Positions 25,578 through 33,482 of a stretch of DNA of 43,324 bases are shown piece after piece. Each line of letters starts with the position of its first letter. The stretch's first letter is position 1. Origin of the DNA: Haloferax elongans ATCC BAA-1513 (GTDB lineage: Archaea > Halobacteriota > Halobacteria > Halobacteriales > Haloferacaceae); assembly GCF_000336755.1 (NCBI RefSeq), contig NZ_AOLK01000001.1, positions 1 to 43,324 on the forward strand, read 5' to 3'. Below the pieces are notes generated by a model. The model did no database searches, was not told where the DNA came from, and saw only the letters and a program-made list of their open reading frames with translations. The translations under genes were made by a program, and so were the position numbers.

Positions 25578-27130
25578 GCCACGAGTCGCTCGATGCCCCG
25601 CCCGAGTCCCGCCCCACTTCCGACGCGGAGTCTGTCGATTCGCTCTTCCTCGGGAGCGAGGTCGGAGCCGAGTCTTACCGTGATGCAATCGAGCAGTCTA
25701 TCGACATTGTCGCCAAGGCGTTCGGCGAAGCCGACTCGCCGTACACGGGTGCGAGCCCGGAAGCCGTCGAAGCGCAACTGGCTTCGTTCGACTGCCTCCC
25801 CGAGGAGGGCGCTGGACTCGACGAGACACTGGACCACGTCTCCGAGGAGATTCTCGCGGAGACAATTCGAGTTGCGCACCCGGCATGCGGTGCACACCTC
25901 CACTGCCCGCCGGTGATCCCAGGACTCGCGGCCGAGGTGTTGCTGACGGCTGCGAATCAGTCGCTCGACTCGTGGGACCAAAGCGGTGCGGCGACCATCC
26001 TCGAACAGCGGATGGTAGAGACGCTGGCTGAGACGTTCGGATACGACGACGAAGCCGACGGCGTCTTCACTAGCGGCGGCACGCAGTCGAACTTCATGGG
26101 GCTGCTCTTGGCCCGCAACAAGGTGGCGGACGAGCGGTTCGACCACTGGGTGACCGAAGACGGACTGCCCCCGGAGGCCGACCGGCTGCGGATTCTCTGC
26201 TCGGCAGACGCCCACTTCACGGCCAAACAGTCGGCGGCGCAGTTGGGTCTCGGCGAGAACGCTGTCGTGTCTATCGAGACCGACGACGAACACCGCATGT
26301 CGGTCGACGCGCTCGACGAGACACTCGACACACTGGACGACCAAGACCTCGTTCCCTTCGCGCTTGTCGGCACTGCTGGAACGACTGATTTCGGTAGCAT
26401 CGACCCACTTCCGAAACTCGCCGCTCGCGCGCACGAACACGACCTGTGGTTCCACGTCGACGCCGCCTACGGTGGTGCACTCGCGTTTAGCGACACTCAC
26501 CACGAGAAACTAGCCGCTATCGAGTGTGCTGACTCCATCGCCGTCGACTTCCACAAGCTGTTCTATCAGCCGATTAGCTGTGGTGCGTTCCTCCTGCAGG
26601 ACGGAACGAACTACCAGTACATCCAGCGACACGCGGCGTACCTCAACCCCGAATCGGACGACGAGGCAGGGGTGCCGAACCTCGTCTCGAAGTCGGTCCA
26701 GACGACCCGCCGGTTCGACGCCCTCAAACCCTACGTGACGTTCCGAACACTGGGTCGAAAGCGACTCGGGGAACTCGTCGACTCGACTCTCGAACTGGCC
26801 TCGGAGACCGCAGCGTATCTCCAAGATAGCGACCGATTCGCGTGTCTTCACACGCCGACACTGAATGCGGTCGTCTTCCGATACGTTCCCGAACACGTTC
26901 CGTCAGACACCGACACAGACCAGTACGTCGGCACACTCAACGAGCGCATTCGGGACACGCTCCTGAACGAGGGCCGTGCCGTCGTCGCTCGCACCGAGGT
27001 CGATGGCGTCGCGAGTCTGAAGTTCACCCTGCTCAATCCCCGGGCGACGTGGGCTGACGTCGAGTCGCTCCTCGACGATATCGAACGCATCGGCAGCGAC
27101 CTCGAAGCGACGACTGAAGCGTCCCGATGA
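25574..27130 (+). CDS. L-2,4-diaminobutyrate decarboxylase
   Basis: A 518-residue group II PLP decarboxylase. The PLP lysine is Lys328 in DFHKLFYQPISCG, with HVDAAYGG supplying the Asp and TSGGTQSNFMGLLLARN the phosphate cup. It should convert L-2,4-diaminobutyrate to 1,3-diaminopropane. Length and motifs match the Ddc/Bdb family known from siderophore loci of Haloferax. The ATG giving MSHESLDAPPE is coupled to the aminotransferase stop; the longer upstream frame is read-through of that gene. Together they form a two-step diaminopropane module under the iron boxes. Confidence 0.88.
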   Translation: MSHESLDAPPESRPTSDAESVDSLFLGSEVGAESYRDAIEQSIDIVAKAFGEADSPYTGASPEAVEAQLASFDCLPEEGAGLDETLDHVSEEILAETIRVAHPACGAHLHCPPVIPGLAAEVLLTAANQSLDSWDQSGAATILEQRMVETLAETFGYDDEADGVFTSGGTQSNFMGLLLARNKVADERFDHWVTEDGLPPEADRLRILCSADAHFTAKQSAAQLGLGENAVVSIETDDEHRMSVDALDETLDTLDDQDLVPFALVGTAGTTDFGSIDPLPKLAARAHEHDLWFHVDAAYGGALAFSDTHHEKLAAIECADSIAVDFHKLFYQPISCGAFLLQDGTNYQYIQRHAAYLNPESDDEAGVPNLVSKSVQTTRRFDALKPYVTFRTLGRKRLGELVDSTLELASETAAYLQDSDRFACLHTPTLNAVVFRYVPEHVPSDTDTDQYVGTLNERIRDTLLNEGRAVVARTEVDGVASLKFTLLNPRATWADVESLLDDIERIGSDLEATTEASR

Positions 27131-27167
27131 ACACACTCGCCGAACGCACGCCTCTGTCCACCGACTG

Positions 27168-28430
27168 ATGTCTCTGGAGTCCGGCGCGTCGTGGCGTTCG
27201 AGGCTCGTTACCGCTGTGGTCGAGCGGTGGGGTATCTCTCGGAGCCTCGCCATTCTGTCGGTCTCGCAGGCAGGGGCGTCGTTCGGCGCTGGGCTCATTA
27301 TCCCGCTTTTGGCTCCGCTCGTCGCCGGTGTGGAGGCGCCGATGGTTCCCGCGACGGTCGCCGGGATTCGCGTCACCCAAGAGGTGCAGGTCGGCGTGTT
27401 CTTCGCCGTCTTCGGCGTCGTTCGCTCCGCGGTTCAACTGCCGATGGGGCACTTCTCGGACCGAATCGGTGCCAGAAAACCGTTCGTCGAGGCGGGGTTG
27501 CTCGTCACTGCCGGTGTCATCTACGCGTATGGCATCACCGGGTCACTCGGTGTGTTGCTGTCGGTCCGCGCACTCCACGGTGTCGCACTCGCGATTTCAA
27601 CACCGGCGCTGATGGCGCTTCTCGAACGACTCACTGTCGGCGAGTCCCGCGGCAGCGCCATGGGTTTCTTCTCGTCGCTTCGAACCCTCGGCTGGGGGGT
27701 CGCACCAATCGTCGGCGGTGCAGTCGCCGACGTATACGGCCTTCAGGCCACCTTCTCCCTCGGTGCAGTGCTTATCGTGGCGATGGTCGTGGTGATTCGG
27801 GTCGGCATCCCCGACGTTTCGACGGCAGTCGACGAGCCTGACGAAGACACGGCGGACGTCGACTCGGGGCGCATCTTCTCCTCGTGGTCGCAGGCGCGGT
27901 CGTTCTGCGGGCTCGTCGTCGCCGTTATCACCGTCATGATTGGCGTCTCTGCGGTCATCTCGATGGAGATGCCGATTTTGGAACGAATCGGCGGGTCGAA
28001 AGCGAGTTTCGGACTCGTCTTCGCGATTACCACGATTACCCGCCTCGTCGTGCAGATTCCGGTCGGTCGCGCGACTGACCGCTTCGGCCGGATGGTGTTC
28101 ATCGCGGCCGGACTGTTTCTTAGCGCACCACTCGTCGCACTGATGGGCTTCGCCCAGACGCTCTGGGGATTCGTGGCGTTGCGTGCACTGCTCGGTGTCG
28201 CGCTCGCCGGTGTCATCGCTCCAGTCTACGCACTCGCCGCGGACCTGGCCGACGCCGGTCGAACCGGCCTCCAGATGGGGTTCGTAACAACCGCTTTCAG
28301 CATTGGATTCGCGGTCGGTCCCGTCGTTACCGGCATCCTCTCGACAGTCGGCTTCGCCGTTCCGTTTGTCGTGACTGGTGGTGCGACCGCCGTTGCTGGG
28401 GTCTGTGTGGTCGTTTTGGTCGATGGCTGA
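27168..28430 (+). CDS. MFS transporter, probable exporter
   Basis: A 420-residue major facilitator protein with about 12 membrane helices. The motif between helices 2 and 3 reads GHFSDRIGARKP, and its echo between helices 8 and 9 is GRATDRFGRMV, both typical of drug:H+ antiporter-like MFS proteins. A loop of acidic residues (DEPDEDTADVDSG) splits the two halves. It starts 37 bases after the decarboxylase stop on the same strand and is probably in the iron-box operon. Export of 1,3-diaminopropane, or of a siderophore finished elsewhere, is inferred from position. Confidence 0.85.
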   Translation: MSLESGASWRSRLVTAVVERWGISRSLAILSVSQAGASFGAGLIIPLLAPLVAGVEAPMVPATVAGIRVTQEVQVGVFFAVFGVVRSAVQLPMGHFSDRIGARKPFVEAGLLVTAGVIYAYGITGSLGVLLSVRALHGVALAISTPALMALLERLTVGESRGSAMGFFSSLRTLGWGVAPIVGGAVADVYGLQATFSLGAVLIVAMVVVIRVGIPDVSTAVDEPDEDTADVDSGRIFSSWSQARSFCGLVVAVITVMIGVSAVISMEMPILERIGGSKASFGLVFAITTITRLVVQIPVGRATDRFGRMVFIAAGLFLSAPLVALMGFAQTLWGFVALRALLGVALAGVIAPVYALAADLADAGRTGLQMGFVTTAFSIGFAVGPVVTGILSTVGFAVPFVVTGGATAVAGVCVVVLVDG

Positions 28431-28549
28431 CGAGTGGTTGACTGCCAGTAGCAGATGTGGTGTACCGCATCGGATGGGCGTGAGGGATGGGTACCGTCAG
28501 AAAACCTCTCGACGTAGGTGTCTGCGCTATGAGTCCCTCGACGTACACC

Positions 28550-29269
28550 CTAGTCGTCAGTGAGGGATGCGCCGCCCGAGACGACACGTTCGGGAAACAC
28601 GTCCGGCGGGAGATGTTCTCGAACGCCTGTGACCACAGCTGACGGCTCTGAAACGTCGAGCGGCGGCAGCGTGTGCACCGGGCAGTCGGTCATCTCGACG
28701 AGCACGTCGGGGTTGGTTCGCTCCGCAAGTGTCTCGCCTTCGTAGTGGTTCAGCACGATTGCTGACACCGTAATCCCCCGATTCCGCAGCGCTGAGACGG
28801 ACAGTGCGGTGTGATTCAGCGTTCCCAGCCCCGACCGAGCCACGAGCACTGCTGGAATGCCCAAGTCGGCGACTAAATCAATCACTTCGCGGCCGTCGGC
28901 CAGCGGGACTCGTAACCCGCCGACACCTTCCAACACCCCGAGATTCGATTCGGCGAGCAGCGAGCGGGCTTCGTCCCGAATCGTCTCGTATTCGAGCGTT
29001 TCGTCCGCAACGTCGGCGGCGACGGCGGGAGCCAATGCTGGCCCGAGTCGTCGTGGACACGTCGCTGCGCTGTCGTCTCCACAGACGTCAGCGACGAACG
29101 CCGCGTCGTCGTCCGGTGGGTAGCCCGACTGAACCGGCTTCACACCGCGTGCGTCGGACCCTAACTCACGCAACCAGCCGACGAGACCTGCCGTAACGAA
29201 CGTCTTGCCGACGTTCGTATCTGTCCCGACGACGGCGAAGGCGTCGTCTAGCGTCTCAGATTCTGTCAT
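28550..29269 (-). CDS. bioD: Dethiobiotin synthetase
   Basis: A 239-residue P-loop enzyme that uses ATP and CO2 to close the ureido ring of 7,8-diaminopelargonate. The P-loop is GTDTNVGKT (15-23), KPVQSGY binds substrate and EGVGGLRVPL is the conserved second motif. It overlaps the end of bioF by four bases and is the last gene of the leftward biotin operon, convergent with the MFS gene across a 119-base gap. Confidence 0.92.
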   Translation of the reverse strand: MTESETLDDAFAVVGTDTNVGKTFVTAGLVGWLRELGSDARGVKPVQSGYPPDDDAAFVADVCGDDSAATCPRRLGPALAPAVAADVADETLEYETIRDEARSLLAESNLGVLEGVGGLRVPLADGREVIDLVADLGIPAVLVARSGLGTLNHTALSVSALRNRGITVSAIVLNHYEGETLAERTNPDVLVEMTDCPVHTLPPLDVSEPSAVVTGVREHLPPDVFPERVVSGGASLTDD

Positions 29270-30579
29270 AGTAGACCACGCTCCAGTCCCGCGGTTTCGA
29301 AGGCGTCGAGACAGCGGTCGAGTTCGGCTGTCGTGTGGGTCGCCATCGGTGCGATGCGGATGCGACTCGTCCCCTCGGGAACGGTGGGCGGGCGAATTGC
29401 GGGAGCGACGATGCCGCAGTCTCGAATGCGGTCTGCGAGGGCGACTGCGTCATCGCGGCTGCCGACCAGCACCGGAAGAATCTGCGTCTCGCCCAGTACG
29501 TCGTACCCAAGCGACGTGAGGCCGTCGCGGAGGTACTCGACGTTGTCCCATAACTGCTCGCGACGGTCGCCTTCACGGGCGATTCGGAGGGCTTCGCGGG
29601 CAGCACCGACCGCGGGCGGTGCCAGACCGGTCGAGAAGACGAACGACCGCGCGGCGTTCACCACGTGTTCGATGAGACTCTCGCTTCCGGCGATGTAGCC
29701 GCCCTGACTGGCGAGTGCTTTCGAGAGCGTCCCCATCTGAACCTGCACGCGGTCAGCCAGTCCGTCGCGTTGGACGATTCCGCCGCCGTCGTAGAGACCG
29801 GTCGCGTGGGCCTCGTCGACCATGACCCACGCCCCAAACCGTTCGGCTACGTCGCAAATCTCGGCGAGCGGTGCCACGTCGCCGTCCATGCTGAACACCG
29901 AGTCGGTAACGACGAGCCACGATTCGTCGGTGTCACGCTGCTCGTCGGCATCACGCTGTTCGTCGGCGTCGGGCTGGACATCGGCGCCACACTGTTCGTC
30001 GCCGTCGCCGACAATGCCGCGAGCGGCCATCTCCTCGGCAAGCGAATTTGGGTCACAGTGGTCGTAGACGACTGTCTCGGCCCCGGAGAGCCGACAGCCA
30101 TCGATGATACTCGCGTGATTCAGTTCGTCGGAGAATACCACGTCGGGGGCGAGTGCGGTGATGGTTCCGACGTTCGCTGCGTACCCCGACGAAAAGAGCA
30201 GGGCACGTTCAGTCCCTTTCGCGTCGGCGATATCACGCTCTAACGCGCGGTGAAGTCTTGTATCTCCGGTGACGAGCCGACTCGCCCCAGCGCCGGTCCC
30301 CACCGACTCGGCTGCCTCCTGTGCAGCGCAAACGACGCGGTCGTCCTGCGCCAGTCCGAGGTAGTTGTTCGCCGCGAAGACGAGTCGTTCGTCGCCGTAG
30401 TCGGGCCGGTTGCCGCGTGGGTCTGGTGCCATCCGCGCTCGCGCCGCGACGCAGTCTGCCGGTTGGAGGTCGCGGTCGAGGTTTCGGTCCCGTTGCTCGG
30501 CGAGGCGCGCAGCGGGGTCGAACCCGTGGTCGAGACCGCCGCCTTCGACGCCAGTGTCCGGGTCCGCCTGTTCGGTCAT
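29266..30579 (-). CDS. bioF: 8-amino-7-oxononanoate synthase
   Basis: A 437-residue PLP enzyme of the alpha-oxoamine synthase family that condenses pimeloyl thioester with alanine. Lys287 in GTLSKALASQGGY binds PLP; Asp255 and His258 lie in VDEAHATGLYD, and NNYLGLA and SGYAANVG are family marks. The start is the ATG giving MTEQADPD, ten bases after the stop of the upstream gene. Residues 191-220 are an insertion of near-repeats (PDADEQRD, ADEQRD) absent from ordinary BioF. It should form a flexible acidic surface loop before the SMDGD strand. Confidence 0.9.
   Translation of the reverse strand: MTEQADPDTGVEGGGLDHGFDPAARLAEQRDRNLDRDLQPADCVAARARMAPDPRGNRPDYGDERLVFAANNYLGLAQDDRVVCAAQEAAESVGTGAGASRLVTGDTRLHRALERDIADAKGTERALLFSSGYAANVGTITALAPDVVFSDELNHASIIDGCRLSGAETVVYDHCDPNSLAEEMAARGIVGDGDEQCGADVQPDADEQRDADEQRDTDESWLVVTDSVFSMDGDVAPLAEICDVAERFGAWVMVDEAHATGLYDGGGIVQRDGLADRVQVQMGTLSKALASQGGYIAGSESLIEHVVNAARSFVFSTGLAPPAVGAAREALRIAREGDRREQLWDNVEYLRDGLTSLGYDVLGETQILPVLVGSRDDAVALADRIRDCGIVAPAIRPPTVPEGTSRIRIAPMATHTTAELDRCLDAFETAGLERGLL
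29920..30009 (-). repeat. In-frame acidic repeat insertion inside bioF
   Basis: Codons 191-220 of bioF contain tandem ADEQRD-type units and the related words DEQCGADVQPDADEQRD. The DNA repeats words like CGTCGGC(A/G)TC. This looks like short-unit expansion in a surface loop. Confidence 0.65.
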
Positions 30580-30589
30580 CGTGGACCCA

Positions 30590-31618
30590 TCAGAACTGCG
30601 GCAGCAACTCTGCCGGGCCGAAGACACCGTACTCTCCCGCGCGGTTTCGTCGGACGGCCGACTTCAGGTAGCCCAGTGCCGGGCCGTTGACGTTAGCTTC
30701 CATGCTGGTGTTGTCGTCCAGTTGGAAGGTGTTGGTCCCGCGTTCACCGTCGAAGGTCGTCCCGGTCACGCGAACAGTCGTCGTCGTGGGCTTTTCGTCC
30801 GAAGTCACGTCGAGGATGCCGCCGACGGTGACGTCTTCGGCATCGCAGATGCCAGCGCGCTCCAGCAGCACGTCGTCAGCGTGTTCCATATCGTTGAACT
30901 CGATGACGCCGTCGTGTTCGTCGATGACTTCAGCAATCTCCTCGTCGCTCATCTCGCGGGCGTCGTTGATGTCGTACTCGGGGAGGTGGGCGATGTCCTC
31001 GCGGACTGTGCCGCGGTTGTCCTCGTAGCCCGATTTCAGGCCGACGCCCCACCAGATTTCGACCTCGTCGACTTCGACGAACGACTGCGCCGCGAGTGCC
31101 GCCGCTCCCGTGAGGAAGCCGGGTGTTGCACCCGCTCCGCAGACGAACGTGATTCCAGATTCTTCGAACGTCTCGGTGCGCTCGTCGAGCATCCCGATGA
31201 CGCGAGAGCGCTTGAGCACGTCCACGAGGACGCCCGAGTAGCCCGCGTCGACGAAGCGGTCGGCGACCCGCGGAATGAAGTCGTGTTCGAAGTTCGGCAG
31301 CGCAATCAGTACGGCGTCGATGTCGTCGCTCTCTGCGATGATGTCGTCGATGGGCGTGTCGGTCGAAACGGCCTGCGTCGAGGCCGCGACACCTTTCATC
31401 TCTCCCGTTTCCTTGACCGCCGACGCGCCGCCGTCGGAGGCGATGTTCCCTTCTGTTGCCGAGAGGAGTTCGTCCACGTCCAGTCCGTCGTGGTCGACTG
31501 CGACGCCGTGGCGGTCACACGCCGCGACTGGTGTCAGCCCGTCTTTGTGTTTCGAGACTTCGAGCGTCCGTCGGCCGATACCACCCGTTCCGAGTACTGC
31601 GAATGTAACGTCGTTCAT
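30590..31618 (-). CDS. bioU: BioU-like oxidoreductase (replaces BioA), dinucleotide-binding
   Basis: A 342-residue protein starting with the Rossmann motif AVLGTGGIGRRTLE (7-20), like saccharopine or homoserine dehydrogenase-type proteins. It lies inside the biotin operon between bioB and bioF, exactly where bioA is missing. BioU, first found in cyanobacteria, is an NAD(P)H-dependent enzyme of this fold that turns 8-amino-7-oxononanoate to 7,8-diaminononanoate using one of its own lysines. A candidate reactive lysine here is Lys136 in LVDVLKRSRV. The family assignment rests on fold plus gene context; the lysine choice is inference. A different dehydrogenase role is possible but would leave the operon one step short. 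Confidence 0.75.
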   Translation of the reverse strand: MNDVTFAVLGTGGIGRRTLEVSKHKDGLTPVAACDRHGVAVDHDGLDVDELLSATEGNIASDGGASAVKETGEMKGVAASTQAVSTDTPIDDIIAESDDIDAVLIALPNFEHDFIPRVADRFVDAGYSGVLVDVLKRSRVIGMLDERTETFEESGITFVCGAGATPGFLTGAAALAAQSFVEVDEVEIWWGVGLKSGYEDNRGTVREDIAHLPEYDINDAREMSDEEIAEVIDEHDGVIEFNDMEHADDVLLERAGICDAEDVTVGGILDVTSDEKPTTTTVRVTGTTFDGERGTNTFQLDDNTSMEANVNGPALGYLKSAVRRNRAGEYGVFGPAELLPQF

Positions 31619-31624
31619 CGTCGT

Positions 31625-31663
31625 GTCGTCCGTTGGTCGTCAGTTAGTCGTCCGTTGGTCGTC
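31625..31663. repeat. 17-bp direct repeat between bioB and bioU
   Basis: GTCGTCCGTTGGTCGTC occurs at 31625-31641 and 31647-31663, a 22-base period, in the 69-base bioB-bioU gap. It may be a chance expansion or act on the transcript between the two genes. Confidence 0.7.
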
Positions 31664-31687
31664 CGTCGATGCGTGTTCGTCTACTCT

Positions 31688-32803
31688 TCAGTCGTCGAGT
31701 TCGGCGTCACCGCTGGCGGTCGCTGATTCGGCTGCGCCATCGGCCACACTCTTCGAGCGGGATTTGACCGCTTCGGGGTCGAACTCGTTTGCCTCCATAT
31801 TGGGTCGGAGTCCCGCTCGCTCGACAATCTCGATGTCGTCACCGGGTGACTGCCCCTCGGTCGTGAGGTAGTCGCCAGTGAGGATGCCGTCTGCCCCTGC
31901 TTCGAACGGCAGGTGCTGTTCGTCTTTGTCGAGGTTGACCTCACGGCCGCCGGTCAACCGAACGCGAACGTCCGGGAGTAAGAGTCGGTAGACCGCAATC
32001 GTCTTGATAATCTCCTCGGTCGTGATGTCGGCGGCGTCTCCGAGTTTGTCGCCGAGTTCCGTTCGAGCGACTGGGTTCAGGATGTTCACCGGGAGCGAGG
32101 AGATGCCGATGTCGCGCAGGGCGAGCACCGCGTCCACCCGGTCGGTCGGGGCTTCGCCCATGCCGAGAATGACCCCAGCACAGAGGTCCATGCCCGCCGC
32201 TTTTGCGCGTTCGAGCGTCTTCACGCGGTCTTCGAATCGGTGCGTCGAGACGATTTCCGGAAAGTACCGGGGTGACGTTTCGATGTTGTGATTGTAGTGG
32301 TTGATGCCTTCGTCGGCGAGAATCTCGGCTTCTTCTTCCGTCAGGATGCCGAGACTCGCGTCGATTTCGACGTCGGTCTCGTCGCGGACGAGCCTGATTG
32401 CTCGCAACACGTCGGCCCACTCGTCTGGGCGTTTTTCCTTACTCACGCCCTTCTCGGCGACCACGACACCGAATCGCTGCGCGCCGTCTCGTTCCGCGCG
32501 CTTCGCCGCGTCGAGAATCTCCTCCGGGTCGAGAAAGCCGTAGGTTTCGATGCCGGTGTCGAAGTGGACCGATTGCGCACAGAATCCGCAGTCCTCCGCG
32601 CAGTTGCCCGCCTTCGCGTTCACGATACTGCAGGCGTCGACCGTGTCATCTCCGAAGTGTGCTCGCACCGCGTCGGCGGCTGGTGCGAGGTCTTCGACTG
32701 GTTGTGCGATGAGTGCTAACGCCTCTGTCCGGTCGATTTGGTCCCCGTCGAGAACCTTGGCGACCGACTCGTCGACCGTCTGATTACCAGTCTCGTAAAC
32801 CAC
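31688..32803 (-). CDS. bioB: Biotin synthase
   Basis: A 371-residue radical-SAM enzyme that inserts sulphur into dethiobiotin. The cluster cysteines are Cys68, Cys72 and Cys75 in NCAEDCGFCAQS, and YNHNIETS and NPVARTELGD are BioB hallmarks. The start is probably the GTG at 32803, or a TTG at 32812; a minus-strand TATA element centred near 32834 predicts transcription from around 32807. The last 40 residues are an acidic Ala/Ser-rich tail not needed for the fold. It is the first gene of bioB-bioU-bioF-bioD. Confidence 0.92.
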   Translation of the reverse strand: MVYETGNQTVDESVAKVLDGDQIDRTEALALIAQPVEDLAPAADAVRAHFGDDTVDACSIVNAKAGNCAEDCGFCAQSVHFDTGIETYGFLDPEEILDAAKRAERDGAQRFGVVVAEKGVSKEKRPDEWADVLRAIRLVRDETDVEIDASLGILTEEEAEILADEGINHYNHNIETSPRYFPEIVSTHRFEDRVKTLERAKAAGMDLCAGVILGMGEAPTDRVDAVLALRDIGISSLPVNILNPVARTELGDKLGDAADITTEEIIKTIAVYRLLLPDVRVRLTGGREVNLDKDEQHLPFEAGADGILTGDYLTTEGQSPGDDIEIVERAGLRPNMEANEFDPEAVKSRSKSVADGAAESATASGDAELDD

Positions 32804-32824
32804 GCTAGGCAACGGAGTTTACGA
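32793..32824. promoter_or_regulatory. BirA-type biotin operator
   Basis: TCGTAAAC (32793-32800) and GTTTACGA (32817-32824) are perfect 8-bp inverted arms with a 16-base spacer. They match the GTAAAC-N14-16-GTTTAC pattern of BirA operators known in bacteria and predicted in archaea. The site covers the predicted bioB transcript start and start codon, fitting repression by biotinyl-AMP-bound BirA. The birA gene is not in the window. Confidence 0.8.
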
Positions 32825-32828
32825 CAAG

Positions 32829-32838
32829 ATAATAATTT
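32829..32838 (-). promoter_or_regulatory. TATA-like promoter of the biotin operon
   Basis: Minus-strand AAATTATTAT lies about 30 bases before the GTG start of bioB and directly next to the BirA-type operator. The expected transcript is leaderless or nearly so. Confidence 0.6.
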
Positions 32839-32931
32839 CGGTGAATCTTCACATCGTCCCAGATCGTGGAGGTCGTGAATCGACCGGACACCGGCCTCCT
32901 TAGACCCCACCCGTTCTCGATAGATGCCGGG

Positions 32932-32938
32932 TTTATTT
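32932..32938 (+). promoter_or_regulatory. TATA-like promoter, leaderless start at 32964
   Basis: TTTATTT is centred 29 bases before the ATG at 32964. Confidence 0.5.
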
Positions 32939-32963
32939 TCCCATCGCCTTCCTCACACCATCT

Positions 32964-33482
32964 ATGGTCTCTCGCCGAACGACGTTCCTCCTCGTCGGTC
33001 TGGTTTTCCTCAGCGGCGTCTCTGTAGTCGCGAGCGAAGCTATCGACTCACCACCGGCGTTCACGATTTCGAACGAAGACAACACGACCCACCGGGTGAC
33101 TGCGTACACCGTAGAGAGTACGCAAGCCGCACTCCTGATGAACTTCGAAGTCACCACACGAGATGGCGAACGTCGTCTTGCGACGCTCTCGCAGTTGATC
33201 TGGCCCGATAGATACCGGAACGTGACATTGGCCGACGACGGGATTCCAACGCAGCGTATCACGGTCGAACCCGGCGACGAAGTGACGACGACTATCGAGG
33301 CCTGGGAGCCCGGCAACGTCACGGTGTACATCGTCGAGGACCTCGGCGACAACGAGACGCATACGATGACCGAAATCAAAACCTGCACCGAGCGAGAACA
33401 AGAACACAGGCTGACGCTCGAACCGAAAGGCGCGAGTGGGTCTTCGGTCTGTGCGTCCAGTCTGGATTGGCTGCTTCAGTAG
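32964..33482 (+). CDS. Hypothetical exported protein
   Basis: A 172-residue protein. The N-terminus (MVSRRTTFLLVGLVFLSGVSVVASEA) is one hydrophobic segment, either a signal peptide or a membrane anchor, followed by a beta-rich extracellular part (FTISNEDNTTHRVTAYTVES, ITVEPGDEVTTTIEAWEPGNVTVYIVEDL). The even spread of Thr/Glu and the NVTVYIVED strand suggest a small beta-sandwich. Two Cys residues (KTCTEREQ and SVCASS) could pair. No family recognised. It converges on the next gene with adjacent stops. Confidence 0.65.
   Translation: MVSRRTTFLLVGLVFLSGVSVVASEAIDSPPAFTISNEDNTTHRVTAYTVESTQAALLMNFEVTTRDGERRLATLSQLIWPDRYRNVTLADDGIPTQRITVEPGDEVTTTIEAWEPGNVTVYIVEDLGDNETHTMTEIKTCTEREQEHRLTLEPKGASGSSVCASSLDWLLQ

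Noticed and set aside
28550..30690. Several long plus-strand frames opposite bioD and bioF
   Set aside because: They are antisense to well-supported enzymes and are Arg/Ser-rich, the usual product of reading GC-rich haloarchaeal genes backwards.
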